Shown: positions 7,819-17,160, counted from the stretch's first letter. The stretch is 50,563 nt of DNA from Clostridia bacterium (GCA_017396845.1 JAFQKQ010000104.1:1-50563), one strand, 5' to 3'. Program-made: numbers and translations. Notes: a model not told the origin generated them from the letters alone.

Positions 7819-8877
7819 ATGAAGAAATACGATCTCATTACTGCAACCAGCATGGGCGTTCGCATTACGCCTGCTGACCGTCAGCCCGTAGGAATTGGAA
7901 ACCACTATACCATGCAGGCCACCAGCGCCGAGAGCAACGTTCTGAACGTATCCTCTTCTCTGGGCCTGAACACCAAGGTAATGACCGCTTTTGTAGCGGG
8001 AAGCCCGATCGCCGCATTTATCAAGGGCGAGCTTCGCCGCAGGAATATCCAGTTTGAAGGCCCTGAAGTAGAGCAGGGCGGCCCCTGGGGCTATCGTCAT
8101 CAGTTCAATATCGCCGATACCGGCTTTGGCATGCGCGGCCCGCGCGTACATAACGACCGCGCCGGCGAGGTTGGAAGAACGCTGAAGGTTGAGGATCTCA
8201 ATCTTGAAAAGATCTTCAAAGAGGAAGGCGCGCGCCTTATGCACATTTCCGGCCTTTTTGCGGCGCTGTCCCCCGAGACGGGCGAATTGTGTGTAAAGCT
8301 GAGCGAGTACGCCAAGGAAAACGGCACAAAGATCAGCTTCGATTTAAACTACCGCGCATCCTTCTGGAAGGGCCGCGAAAAAGAGCTTCGTGAAATCTTC
8401 TCCAAAATCGCTTCCCGTTCCGATATTCTGATCGGAAACGAAGAGGATTTCCAGCTGGCGCTGGGTATTGAAGGCCCTGAAGCCGGCGGAAAGGATCTCG
8501 CCGGAAAGATCGACTCCTTCAAAGAGATGATCTACCGCGTGAAGGAAGCGTATCCGAATGCGAAATATTTTGCCACCACCCTTCGCCAGGTAATCAATGT
8601 AAACGCGCATATCTGGGGCGCGATTCTGTTTGCAGACGGCCAGTGGTACGTAGAAGAACCCCGCGAAATCCCCGTGCTTGACCGCATCGGCGGCGGCGAC
8701 GGTTTTGTCGGCGGCATGCTGTATGCGTATCTGAAGGACTGGGCGCCCTCTGAGTGGGTCAAGTTCGGCTGGGCGACCGGCGCAATGGCCGTTACGATGA
8801 TCGAAGACTATGCTACGCCCGCCGATGAAGAGCAGGTATGGAGCGTATGGAAGGGCAACGCCCGCGTAAAGAGATAA
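7819..8877 (+). CDS. PfkB-family sugar / sugar-acid kinase (KDG-kinase type)
   Basis: A 352-residue ribokinase/PfkB-fold kinase that phosphorylates a sugar or sugar acid with ATP. The C-terminal PfkB signature appears as RIGGGDGFVGGMLYAYL, placing the catalytic base at about D294. The mid-region IGNEEDFQLALG matches the NExE block of 2-keto-3-deoxygluconate kinases. The start at 7819 follows TAGGGGGAA; the frame opening at 7798 lies over that site. It is first of three closely spaced genes (15 and 19 bp gaps) with 6-phosphogluconate dehydrogenase and a LarA-type epimerase. That context suggests the substrate is a gluconate-type acid, or KDG by family resemblance. The family is certain; the substrate is inference. 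Confidence 0.85.
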   Translation: MKKYDLITATSMGVRITPADRQPVGIGNHYTMQATSAESNVLNVSSSLGLNTKVMTAFVAGSPIAAFIKGELRRRNIQFEGPEVEQGGPWGYRHQFNIADTGFGMRGPRVHNDRAGEVGRTLKVEDLNLEKIFKEEGARLMHISGLFAALSPETGELCVKLSEYAKENGTKISFDLNYRASFWKGREKELREIFSKIASRSDILIGNEEDFQLALGIEGPEAGGKDLAGKIDSFKEMIYRVKEAYPNAKYFATTLRQVINVNAHIWGAILFADGQWYVEEPREIPVLDRIGGGDGFVGGMLYAYLKDWAPSEWVKFGWATGAMAVTMIEDYATPADEEQVWSVWKGNARVKR

Positions 8878-8891
8878 AGGAGATATAAATC

Positions 8892-10343
8892 ATGAGCAAG
8901 CTTGCAGATATCGGCCTGATCGGCCTTGCCGTTATGGGCGAGAACCTTGTAATGAATATGGAATCGAAGGGCTTTACCGTCGCCGTATTCAACCGCACCA
9001 CCTCTAAAGTAAAGGATTTTGTGGAAGGCCGCGCAAACGGCAAAAACATCATCGGCTGCTACTCTATTGAAGAACTAGCAAGTAATCTCGCCAAGCCCCG
9101 CAAGGTAATGATGATGGTAAAGGCCGGCGCAGCGGTAGATGCCATGATTGAGCAGCTTTTGAATGTGCTTGAGCCCGGCGACATCATCATCGACGGCGGC
9201 AACTCCCATTTCCCGGACACCATCCGCCGCACCAAGTATGTGGAGGAGAAGGGACTTCTCTACATCGGCACCGGCGTATCCGGCGGCGAAGAGGGCGCGC
9301 TCAAGGGCCCCAGCATGATGCCCGGCGGATCTCCCGAGGCATGGCCGTATGTAAAGCCCATTTTCCAGAGCATCTGCGCCCATGTTAACGGCGAAGCCTG
9401 CTGCGACTGGGTGGGCGAGAACGGCGCCGGCCATTTTGTAAAGATGGTTCATAACGGCATTGAGTACGGCGATATGCAGCTGATCTGCGAAGCCTACCAG
9501 CTGATGCGCGACTATCTCGGAATGACCGCAGACGAAATGCACGAGGTATTCAAAAAGTGGAACGAGGGCGTTCTTGACAGCTATCTGATCGACATCACCA
9601 CCGACATCCTTTTCAAGAAGGATGAAGACGGCGAGCCGCTGGTAGACAAGATCCTCGATACCGCAGGTCAGAAGGGCACCGGCAAGTGGACCGCCATCGC
9701 GGCGCTGGATGAGGGTATGCCGCTGACGCTGATCGGCGAGGCGGTGTTCGCCCGCTGCTTAAGCGCCATCAAGGAAGCACGCGTGGAAGCCAGCAAGGTT
9801 CTCACCGGCCCCGAAAAGAAGTTCGAAGGCGACAAGGAAGCGTTTATCGAGAACATCAGAAAAGCCCTGTACGCCGCGAAGATCATCTCCTATGCGCAGG
9901 GCTATGCCCTCATGCGCGCGGCGGCTAAGACCTATAACTGGAACCTGAATTACGGCGGAATCGCGCTTATGTGGCGCGGCGGCTGCATCATCCGCTCGGT
10001 ATTCTTGGGAAAGATCAAGGATGCCTTCGACAAGAATCCTGCGCTTGACAACCTGCTGCTTGACGAATACTTCACCAAGGAAATTTCGGACTGCACCGAC
10101 GGCTGGCGCAAGGTGTGCGCACAGGCTATGCTCGCCGGCGTTCCCGCACCCGCGATGACCTCCGCTCTCAGCTATTTTGACGGAATCCGCACCGCCCGCA
10201 TGAGCGCGAACCTTCTGCAGGCGCAGCGCGACTACTTCGGCGCGCATACCTATGAGCGCGTAGACGCGCCCCGCGGACAGTTCTTCCATACGGACTGGAC
10301 GGGACACGGCGGAAACACCACCGCCAACACCTACAACGCATAA
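8892..10343 (+). CDS. gnd: 6-phosphogluconate dehydrogenase, decarboxylating
   Basis: A 483-residue enzyme of normal family length that oxidises and decarboxylates 6-phosphogluconate to ribulose 5-phosphate with NADP+ or NAD+. The N-terminal Rossmann motif reads GLAVMGENL, followed by VFNRTTSKV. The substrate-site block GAGHFVKMVHNGIEYGDMQ carries the family's catalytic lysine and histidine-asparagine pair. The C-terminal all-helical domain ends with the usual HTDWTGHGG tail. AAAGGAGATATAAATC precedes the ATG. It lies between a PfkB kinase and a LarA-like protein, so it probably serves aldonate catabolism as well as the pentose phosphate pathway. Confidence 0.96.
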   Translation: MSKLADIGLIGLAVMGENLVMNMESKGFTVAVFNRTTSKVKDFVEGRANGKNIIGCYSIEELASNLAKPRKVMMMVKAGAAVDAMIEQLLNVLEPGDIIIDGGNSHFPDTIRRTKYVEEKGLLYIGTGVSGGEEGALKGPSMMPGGSPEAWPYVKPIFQSICAHVNGEACCDWVGENGAGHFVKMVHNGIEYGDMQLICEAYQLMRDYLGMTADEMHEVFKKWNEGVLDSYLIDITTDILFKKDEDGEPLVDKILDTAGQKGTGKWTAIAALDEGMPLTLIGEAVFARCLSAIKEARVEASKVLTGPEKKFEGDKEAFIENIRKALYAAKIISYAQGYALMRAAAKTYNWNLNYGGIALMWRGGCIIRSVFLGKIKDAFDKNPALDNLLLDEYFTKEISDCTDGWRKVCAQAMLAGVPAPAMTSALSYFDGIRTARMSANLLQAQRDYFGAHTYERVDAPRGQFFHTDWTGHGGNTTANTYNA

Positions 10344-10361
10344 TCAGGAGGGGGCAAAATC

Positions 10362-11636
10362 ATGCTGAGCTTTTCCAAGTATTCGCCCCGCCCCGAAGGG
10401 CTTGACGACAGCGAAATCCGCGCGTCTTTGGAAACGGCGCTGTCGGACGTGAGGATGAGCCTGAAAAAGGTATTGATTCTTCCGCCGGACTTTACGCGCT
10501 TTCATTCCTGCGCGGGCCGCATCACTTGGCATCTCTATGACATGCTGAAAAACCATTGCGAGGTGGACATCATGCCGGCGCTCGGCACGCATGTGCCGGT
10601 TACCGAGAGCGAGTGGAAGGCGATGTTCGGAGATATCCCCTTTGATAAAATGATTGTTCACTCTTGGCGCACGGATGTTGAAAAGGTGGGCGTGGTTCCG
10701 GGCGAATATGTGAGCGAAATCTCTGAGGGACTTGTTACCGATTCCATCGATGTTGAAGTAAACAAGCGCCTTCTGGATCCCTCCTACGACCTCATTCTCT
10801 CCGTAGGTCAGGTGGTGCCGCACGAAGTCGTCGGCATGGCGAACCGCAACAAGAACATATTTGTCGGCTGCGGCGGCGCTTCCATGATCAATTCTTCGCA
10901 TATGCTGGGCGCTTTCTACGGCATGGAGCGCATCATGGGCAAGGATCATACGCCGGTTCGCAAGGTGTTTGACTACGCGGAGGAGCACTTCCTTTCTCAG
11001 ATTCCGCTTTCCTATATTCTCACCGTCACCGATGCGCCGGGCGGAAATATCAGAATGCACGGCCTTTTCATCGGCCGCGAGAGAAAGTATTTCGAAGAAG
11101 CGGTCGCGCTTGCCCAGAAGGTAAACCTGACCTTCGTCGACAAAACGTTTAAGAAGGTTGTGGTATTGCTTGACGGCGAGGAATTCAAATCCACATGGCT
11201 CGGCAATAAGAGCGTTTACCGCACGCGCATGGCGATTCAGGACGGCGGCGAGCTGATCGTACTCGCGCCCGGCGTAGATAAATTCGGCGAGGATCCCTCG
11301 ATTGATAAGCTCATCCGCAAGTACGGCTACTGCGGACGCGAGAATGTTTTGAAGCTCGTTAAAGAGCACGATGATATCAAGGCAAACCTCTCCGCCGCCG
11401 CGCACCTGATTCACGGCTCCGGCGACGGCAGATTCTCGATCACATACTGCACAAAGCATGTAACGAAGGAAGAGGTAGAGGGCGTATGCTTCGGCTATAT
11501 TCCCTATGATGAAGCTGTAAAGAAGTATAATCCCGAGGTACTCAAGGACGGCTGGAACACCTTGGAGGACGGCGAAGAGATCTACTACATCTCCAATCCC
11601 GCGCTGGGACTCTGGGCGGATAAGGCAAAGTTCTGA
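10362..11636 (+). CDS. LarA-family nickel-pincer racemase/epimerase homologue
   Basis: A 424-residue member of the LarA superfamily, whose enzymes use the nickel-pincer nucleotide cofactor to racemise or epimerise 2-hydroxyacids. Family landmarks are PPDFTR (R46), the GTHVPVTESEW block (H77), and H154, K164 and H180. The spacings of +10 and +26 from H154 equal those of H174, K184 (cofactor-linked lysine) and H200 (nickel ligand) in lactate racemase, so the active site looks intact. It follows gnd by 18 bp and is the last gene before the terminator at 11647. Gene context points to a sugar acid rather than lactate; a LarA homologue acting as a D-gluconate epimerase is known. The cofactor synthesis genes larB, larC and larE are not in the window. 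Confidence 0.85.
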   Translation: MLSFSKYSPRPEGLDDSEIRASLETALSDVRMSLKKVLILPPDFTRFHSCAGRITWHLYDMLKNHCEVDIMPALGTHVPVTESEWKAMFGDIPFDKMIVHSWRTDVEKVGVVPGEYVSEISEGLVTDSIDVEVNKRLLDPSYDLILSVGQVVPHEVVGMANRNKNIFVGCGGASMINSSHMLGAFYGMERIMGKDHTPVRKVFDYAEEHFLSQIPLSYILTVTDAPGGNIRMHGLFIGRERKYFEEAVALAQKVNLTFVDKTFKKVVVLLDGEEFKSTWLGNKSVYRTRMAIQDGGELIVLAPGVDKFGEDPSIDKLIRKYGYCGRENVLKLVKEHDDIKANLSAAAHLIHGSGDGRFSITYCTKHVTKEEVEGVCFGYIPYDEAVKKYNPEVLKDGWNTLEDGEEIYYISNPALGLWADKAKF

Positions 11637-11646
11637 TATCAAAAAT

Positions 11647-11694
11647 CCAAAAAGCACACCCGCAGAGAACGCTTTCTGCGGGTGTGCTTTTTGG
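11647..11694 (+). terminator. Strong terminator of the kinase-gnd-LarA operon
   Basis: A 20-bp perfect inverted repeat (11647-11666 with 11675-11694, 8-nt loop), GC-rich at the top (CACCCGCAGA/TCTGCGGGTG) and A/T-rich at the base so that the right arm ends in TTTTT. It lies 10 bp beyond the LarA stop codon. Confidence 0.9.
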
Positions 11695-11989
11695 TAAATG
11701 ACGGAAATTCACAGAGTAAAATTAAGAATATGCTTATTTGTTGTGCAAAATGGTGTTGTTTTTTGTGCATCATAAAAAGAAAACACTGAAATCAAAAGAA
11801 CAGAACACTGTTTAGACGGGGCGTCTGCTTGAAAGTGGGCTTGTGTTGTGGTATGTTAAGTGTGTAAAAGCGCTTGGAAATATGCCGAACGGCGAGACAG
11901 AACGCACGATCCTGCAAGAGAACATCCGCACGCCATGCGGACGGTTTTCGCGGGCGGGTGCAACAATGCATTAAAGGAGAGATTGGGTA
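11695..11989 (+). promoter_or_regulatory. Upstream region of the first sugar-import operon: promoter and cre-like operator
   Basis: There is no gene here. TTGAAA (11829-11834) and TATGTT (11852-11857) are 17 bp apart. Just downstream, TAAAAGCGCTTGGA (11865-11878) matches 12 of 14 positions of the cre consensus TGWAARCGYTWNCW, centred on the LacI-type half-site palindrome AAGCGCTT (11868-11875). This position at or just after the transcription start would suit repression by CcpA or another LacI-family protein. A long leader of about 120 nt then precedes the binding-protein gene. Confidence 0.5.
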
Positions 11990-13681
11990 ATGAAAAAGCT
12001 TTTTGCACTGATTCTGGCGCTCCTTATGTGCTCCGCAGCTCTGGCTGAGCTGCCCGATTACATTAACACCGATTCTGAGCTTCCGCTGATCAAGGAAGGA
12101 CACGAGGTAGAATTGGATATTGTAGCGCTGGGACGCACGGACTTCGGCGAGCCCGAAAATATCTGGTTCTGGAAATACGTGGAAGACAAGATGAACCTGA
12201 AAGTAAACGTAACGGCGAGCATGGATATTGAAACCTTTAAATCGCTTGCCTTTGCCAGCAACGAGCTTCCCGATGTATTCGTAACCAGCGGATTTACCAC
12301 CGCGCAGCTGGTTCAGTACGGCGATACGGAAGGACAGCTGATCGACCTTATGCCGTATGTGAATGAGGAATACATGCCGAATTTCTACCGCATGACGCAG
12401 GAAATGCCCGATCTGCTTTCGAGAATTACTACGGCAGATGGAAAGCTGTATTCGCTTCCGCAGCTGGAAGGCGCGAACCTTAAGGGTGTTGCGTGCCATA
12501 ATGCCGGCGCGCGCTTCTTTGTGGATACTACGCTTCTTGAGGAGCTGGATATGGAAATGCCCGCCACGCTTGATGAGCTGATCGAGTTCCTCGCAGCCGT
12601 TAAGGAAGCGCATCCGGAAATGGTTCCGCTGGGCGGCTCTGCCAATGCCAACCATCCCGGAAGCCTGATTCTGATTGCCATGGGCTATCTGACGGCGGAC
12701 GCATGGGGCCTTACGCCTTCCTTTAAAGACGGCGAAGTGGTTATCCCCGCCGGCGATCGCGAGCTCTACGGCGAGTATCTGACTGTGATGAAGCAGCTGT
12801 GGGACGAAGGCCTCATTGAAAAGGATTTCTTTACGCTTGATGGAAGCGCTGTAGAATCCAAAATGGCGCAGAACCTGTATTCCGTATTCTCAAATGTAGC
12901 CTATCTCTATCTGCCGGACTCCTTCCAGGATTGGTGGCATATTGAGCCCCTGACCAGCGAATGGAATGAAACGCCGCAGTGGCCCAGCGCTTCCATTAAC
13001 TTAGACAGCACGGCAATTACGATCTCTGTCGGCGGCTTTGTAATCACCTCCTCGTGCGAGGAAGAGAAGATTGCGGCGGCGCTGCGCTTTGCGGATTGGT
13101 TCTACGGCGAGAATTCCGTGAACTTCGGCCTTCAGTGGTGGGGACCGACCGCCCAGATGGTAGAAGAGCAGAACATCGGCTATGGAATCACGAAGGGCTG
13201 GGTAATGGATCCCGAAACCCGCAATTATGTATACCTGGATACCAACGACGCCACGCAAGACTATGCATTCCGCTGTGAAAACATTTTCGGCATGCATTCC
13301 GGATCGGGCTGGGGCAACGCTCTTTACAGCAATACCGTTCCGCAGGTAATGGCCGGCTTTGAAAGCGATCCTTCGATGCTTACCGTAAAGCTCAGTGAAA
13401 CGAACGGCGATGATCACTACCGCATCAGCGAAATTGAAATGGTGCGCGATCATCTGAAAACCATCTATCCCACCCTTACCTTCTTTGCACCCGAAGACGT
13501 TGCAGCCATCAACGACTACAAACTTCTCATCACCGACTATGTAAAGGAAGAAACCGCGAAGTTTATCACCGGTCTTCGTCCGCTTTCCGAGATTGACAGC
13601 TACTTTGACGCGCTCGAGGCAATGGGCTTTAATGAATGGCTCGCCTATTATGTCGATTACTACGAGGCGCTCAACGGCTGA
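11990..13681 (+). CDS. Extracellular solute-binding protein of a sugar ABC importer (family 1, LipO type)
   Basis: A 563-residue substrate-binding protein of the large type that works with LplB/YtcP permeases and usually captures oligosaccharides. The signal peptide MKKLFALILALLMCSAALA ends in ALA|E. A cysteine at residue 14 is not in a good lipobox, because the residue before it is methionine. The mature part has the family features LPDVFVTSGFTT (hinge region), YSLPQLEG and RFADWFYGENSVNFGLQWW. AAAGGAGAGATTGGGTA precedes the ATG. It is first in an operon with a hydrolase-like protein, two permeases and a membrane AraC regulator. A stable stem-loop directly after the stop should keep its mRNA more abundant than that of the downstream genes. 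The ligand is unknown. Confidence 0.88.
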   Translation: MKKLFALILALLMCSAALAELPDYINTDSELPLIKEGHEVELDIVALGRTDFGEPENIWFWKYVEDKMNLKVNVTASMDIETFKSLAFASNELPDVFVTSGFTTAQLVQYGDTEGQLIDLMPYVNEEYMPNFYRMTQEMPDLLSRITTADGKLYSLPQLEGANLKGVACHNAGARFFVDTTLLEELDMEMPATLDELIEFLAAVKEAHPEMVPLGGSANANHPGSLILIAMGYLTADAWGLTPSFKDGEVVIPAGDRELYGEYLTVMKQLWDEGLIEKDFFTLDGSAVESKMAQNLYSVFSNVAYLYLPDSFQDWWHIEPLTSEWNETPQWPSASINLDSTAITISVGGFVITSSCEEEKIAAALRFADWFYGENSVNFGLQWWGPTAQMVEEQNIGYGITKGWVMDPETRNYVYLDTNDATQDYAFRCENIFGMHSGSGWGNALYSNTVPQVMAGFESDPSMLTVKLSETNGDDHYRISEIEMVRDHLKTIYPTLTFFAPEDVAAINDYKLLITDYVKEETAKFITGLRPLSEIDSYFDALEAMGFNEWLAYYVDYYEALNG

Positions 13682-13703
13682 CAGCAATCGTAAAACCGAT
13701 TTC

Positions 13704-13734
13704 CGGATTGCCGCGTTTTCATCGCGGCAATCCG
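13704..13734 (+). terminator. Intra-operon stem-loop after the solute-binding protein gene
   Basis: A perfect 12-bp stem CGGATTGCCGCG/CGCGGCAATCCG with a 7-nt loop lies 22 bp after the stop codon and before the next ribosome binding site. There is no proper T-run, so it more likely stabilises the upstream mRNA or causes partial termination than ends the operon. Confidence 0.65.
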
Positions 13735-13756
13735 CTTTCATAGGAGATGAAGAAGC

Positions 13757-15274
13757 ATGTTCATATTGTCGCAGGCTCATCAGGCCATGGCGCACAGGAA
13801 GAGAAGAACGCTGGCGCAGTACGATGTTTATGATATTATCGACCGAAATGGACGTGCGCCGCTGAAATATGAAAATCCGATAGAGGAATACAAGAAAAGG
13901 CTTACGGATTATCTGGATCATGCCGAAAACACGGTTGACTGTGTTTTGTGGGATCCCGAATGGCCCAATGGCGAGGAGTATACGCAGTATCCTTCCAAAA
14001 TCAGGCCGCGCTTTACCTGCGGTTTTTACGGCCTTTTGGAGGACATGTATAAAATCTATGAAGAGGCAGGGCGCAAGCGCGGTCTTGAAAGCATACTCTG
14101 TCATAGAATTACCGGAAGCGATCCGTTTTATGAGGAATTTCCGCCCGTTCATAAGCTTGCGCATCCCGAAATGTATATTTTTGATTGGTGGAAGCTGGGG
14201 CTTCACAATCTGAACGAGCCTGAAATACGAAAAAGAAAGCTGGAAGCACTTACGGAGTGCATGGAAAACTATGATTTTGACGGTTTGGAGATTGATTTTT
14301 GCCGCCACACGCCGTTTCTTCCCCCGGGAAGGCAGTGGGAGCTGCGGGGCGCGGTAACGGAATTCATGACGGACGTCAGAAAAATGCTGCTGACAATGGA
14401 AGAGAAGAAGGGCAAGCCGATGATGCTCTACGCGCGGGTTCCGCATACGGTCGCCGGCGCGAACGAGGATGGTCTGGACGTCGCTTTATGGGCGGATGAG
14501 CAGATTGTGGACTGCCTGATTATAGGAACAAGAAGCTATTTTGCGGATATTGAAGATTACAGGCGAAAAACGCACGGGCTTGTAAGGCTGTTTCCCTGCT
14601 TTGATTATCATCACTGCACCGACGGATATGCCAATGCACCGCTTGAGGTGGCGCGGGGCGTGTTTTCCAATTGGTGGGATCAGGGTGCGGACGGAATCGT
14701 GCTGTTTAACTGGATGGCGGCGAGAAGAGAAGTGTATCAGGAGACGGCGAAGAGCAAAATCCGTATACATCCGAATTGCGAAGTGGAGCAGCTGCGGGAA
14801 GCGGCGGATCCTGAATATATGAAAAAACAAACGCGTACATTTGTGGCGGAGAGAAGAGGCGGATATCCGTACTGCAACGGCTTTGCCAATCACAATATGG
14901 ATAAACCGCTGCCCATAAAGATCACGCAGGAAAAAGACGCCCTTGTTGAGATCCGAACGAGCGAGGCAAGGGACGACGGAAGGCTCACGCTGATTCTTTC
15001 GGGGGATAAAGGGAATATTTGCGTTTGGGTAAACGGAGAGGAGGTTACGGGCGAAGTTCAAACGGGATATGAGGACAAGCTGATCAGATATCCCGTGCCT
15101 GTGTCCGGCTTTCATCCGGACGACCTTGATGAAGTAGAAGGACAAAGCCTGATCCGCTGCATTTTTGATCATGTAAGATGTGTAAAAGGAATAAACCATA
15201 TACGGGTAAAGGCGGAAAACATGCAGCTTGAAAAAGCGGAGATTACATTATTTCAGGAGGAAGAACATTCATGA
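13757..15274 (+). CDS. TIM-barrel glycoside-hydrolase-like protein of unknown activity
   Basis: A 505-residue soluble protein without a signal peptide. The segment YDFDGLEIDFCRHTPFLPPG around residue 175-190 is the kind of beta-strand with acidic residues found in GH10-like and hypothetical glycosyl hydrolase (GHL) barrels. It is followed by DVALWADEQIVDCLIIGTRSYF and WWDQGADGIVLFNWMA, which look like later barrel strands. The last ~110 residues look like a beta-sandwich (VWVNGEEVTGEV). I cannot assign a numbered CAZy family or confirm catalytic residues. AGGAG lies 10 nt before the ATG. It is second in the operon, between the binding protein and the permease gene, which starts inside its last codons. 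It probably acts on, or senses, the imported sugar. Confidence 0.7.
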   Translation: MFILSQAHQAMAHRKRRTLAQYDVYDIIDRNGRAPLKYENPIEEYKKRLTDYLDHAENTVDCVLWDPEWPNGEEYTQYPSKIRPRFTCGFYGLLEDMYKIYEEAGRKRGLESILCHRITGSDPFYEEFPPVHKLAHPEMYIFDWWKLGLHNLNEPEIRKRKLEALTECMENYDFDGLEIDFCRHTPFLPPGRQWELRGAVTEFMTDVRKMLLTMEEKKGKPMMLYARVPHTVAGANEDGLDVALWADEQIVDCLIIGTRSYFADIEDYRRKTHGLVRLFPCFDYHHCTDGYANAPLEVARGVFSNWWDQGADGIVLFNWMAARREVYQETAKSKIRIHPNCEVEQLREAADPEYMKKQTRTFVAERRGGYPYCNGFANHNMDKPLPIKITQEKDALVEIRTSEARDDGRLTLILSGDKGNICVWVNGEEVTGEVQTGYEDKLIRYPVPVSGFHPDDLDEVEGQSLIRCIFDHVRCVKGINHIRVKAENMQLEKAEITLFQEEEHS

Positions 15275-16206
15275 ACGCCATGCGCACCATCAGGGCCAAC
15301 CACAGAAGGCAGTATTTTCAGCGCATGAAAAGCAGCTGGCAGCAGTACACGCTGATACTGCCGGCGATCGCGGCGGTGTTTCTGTTTCACTATATACCAA
15401 TTTACGGCGTACAGATCGCTTTTAAAGATTTTCGAAACCTGATCGGCATACGGGGGAGCGAATGGATCGGACTTAATCACTTTCAAAAATTTATTGAGTA
15501 CCCGATGTTCTGGTCGATTTTGAAAAACACCGTGGTCATCAGCCTTTATTCGATTGCTACGTTTCCTTGCTCGCTGATATTTGCGCTGATGATCAATGAG
15601 CTTAAAAACGGCATGTTTAAAAACACGGTGCAGATGCTTACGTATGCGCCGCATTTTGTGTCGACCGTCGTCGTCGCCTCAATGGTGATGCTGTTTTTGA
15701 ACCGGGAAAGCGGCGTTATCAATCATGTACTGAGCGCATTCGGCGCTCAAAGACAGGACTTCATGGGTGTGCCGGAGTATTTTTCGTCGATTTATGTGTG
15801 GTCCGGCGTCTGGCAGGAGCTTGGATGGGGAACGATTATATATCTGGCCGCGCTGTCTTCCATTTCTCCGGAGATGATCGAATCGGCAAAAATTGACGGA
15901 GCATCGAGATTGAAAATCGTTCGCTACATAAACCTTCCCTCCATTATGCCTACTGTTATCACGCTTCTGATCTTAAGAACCGGTTCGCTTTTGTCGGTCG
16001 GCTTTGAAAAGACGTATTTGCTTCAGAATTCGCTGAACATTTCTTCGTCGCGCGTGATTTCTACGTATGTGTATGAGGTAGGCTTGCTGAATACCCAGTA
16101 CAGCTATTCTTCGGCGATCGGGCTATTCAATAATGTCATTAATATTGCGTTTATACTGATTGTGAACGGCATTTCCAAGCGTGTGACGCAGGTTGGATTG
16201 TGGTGA
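15271..16206 (+). CDS. Sugar ABC importer permease, LplB type
   Basis: A 311-residue inner-membrane permease of the MalF-like binding-protein-dependent class. Six hydrophobic segments are visible, starting with YTLILPAIAAVFLFHYIPIY. The cytoplasmic EAA loop reads IESAKIDGASRLKIVRYINLP and docks on an ATPase. The start overlaps the preceding gene by 4 nt (ATGA) and AGGAGG precedes it. It pairs with the next gene as a heterodimeric channel. No dedicated ATPase is encoded in the operon, so a shared MsmX/UgpC-type ATPase elsewhere in the genome is expected, as is usual for this transporter class. Confidence 0.9.
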   Translation: MNAMRTIRANHRRQYFQRMKSSWQQYTLILPAIAAVFLFHYIPIYGVQIAFKDFRNLIGIRGSEWIGLNHFQKFIEYPMFWSILKNTVVISLYSIATFPCSLIFALMINELKNGMFKNTVQMLTYAPHFVSTVVVASMVMLFLNRESGVINHVLSAFGAQRQDFMGVPEYFSSIYVWSGVWQELGWGTIIYLAALSSISPEMIESAKIDGASRLKIVRYINLPSIMPTVITLLILRTGSLLSVGFEKTYLLQNSLNISSSRVISTYVYEVGLLNTQYSYSSAIGLFNNVINIAFILIVNGISKRVTQVGLW

Positions 16207-16217
16207 GGAGTGAGAAT

Positions 16218-17123
16218 ATGAAAGAAAGCAGAAACGATGTTATATTCAGCGTTGTAAACAAGCTTGCGATATTTCTTCTTACCCTCGTTATTATTTATCC
16301 GCTGTTTTTTATCATTATCGCGTCGATATCGGATCCGTATCAGGTAAGCCTTGGAAATGTGCTGTTCTTTCCGAAGGGATTCACGCTGGAAGCATACAGG
16401 AATGTGTTTGAGGAGAAGGATATCTGGATCGGGTACAGAAACAGCCTTGTCTATCTTTTGGCGGGTACGAGCTACAATCTGCTTCTCACGATTCCGGCGG
16501 CGTACGTGCTTTCCAAAAAGAATCTGCCGCTGCGGGACGCGATATCGTGGTTTTTCTTTATCACGATGTACTTCGGCGGCGGCCTGGTACCGACATATAT
16601 CCTGATGCGCGATTTGAAACTTTTGAATACGCCGTGGGTGCTGATTGTAGGAATGGGCGTAAGCTGCTATAATCTGATTGTTACCAGGCAGTTCTTTTCG
16701 TCCTCCATCCCGGATGAGCTGTATGAAGCCGGTAAAATCGACGGCGCAAACGATTACGTGATGTTTGCGCGCATTGCGCTTCCGCTCAGTAAACCCATCA
16801 TTGCGATTATGGCGCTGTACTATGGAATCGGTCACTGGAACAGCTATTACAATGCGTTGATATATGTTCAGAAAAACGAGTTTTTCCCCTTGCAGCTGGT
16901 TCTGAGAAACATACTCATATTGAATCAAACGGCCAACAGCGCGATTGAATACTCGTCTGCAATGGAAGGCGAGGCGCTTTTGGAGGCTGCAAGAAGAACT
17001 TATATGGCGAACGCCATGAAATATGCGCTGATTTTCATATCCAGTGCGCCCATGCTGATCGCCTATCCCTTTGTGCAGCGCTTTTTCGTAAAGGGCGTAA
17101 TGATAGGCTCGGTTAAGGGATAA
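16218..17123 (+). CDS. Sugar ABC importer permease, LplC/YtcP type
   Basis: A 301-residue MalG-like permease, partner of the LplB-type protein. It has six hydrophobic segments, the EAA loop LYEAGKIDGANDYVMFARIALP, and the family ending FFVKGVMIGSVKG. The ATG at 16218 follows GAGGAG by 7 nt; the longer frame from GTG 16200 lies over that site. It begins 11 bp after its partner and ends 37 bp before the AraC-type regulator gene. Together with the 11990 protein it forms an importer for an unidentified, probably oligosaccharide, substrate. Confidence 0.9.
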   Translation: MKESRNDVIFSVVNKLAIFLLTLVIIYPLFFIIIASISDPYQVSLGNVLFFPKGFTLEAYRNVFEEKDIWIGYRNSLVYLLAGTSYNLLLTIPAAYVLSKKNLPLRDAISWFFFITMYFGGGLVPTYILMRDLKLLNTPWVLIVGMGVSCYNLIVTRQFFSSSIPDELYEAGKIDGANDYVMFARIALPLSKPIIAIMALYYGIGHWNSYYNALIYVQKNEFFPLQLVLRNILILNQTANSAIEYSSAMEGEALLEAARRTYMANAMKYALIFISSAPMLIAYPFVQRFFVKGVMIGSVKG

Positions 17124-17160
17124 GAAGAACACTACAAGTACGGATGAGGCGATAAAGACG

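Noticed and set aside
10344-11657. 437-residue minus-strand frame over the LarA-like gene
   Set aside because: The opposite strand has intact LarA active-site spacing and operon context; this frame has no motif or start signal.
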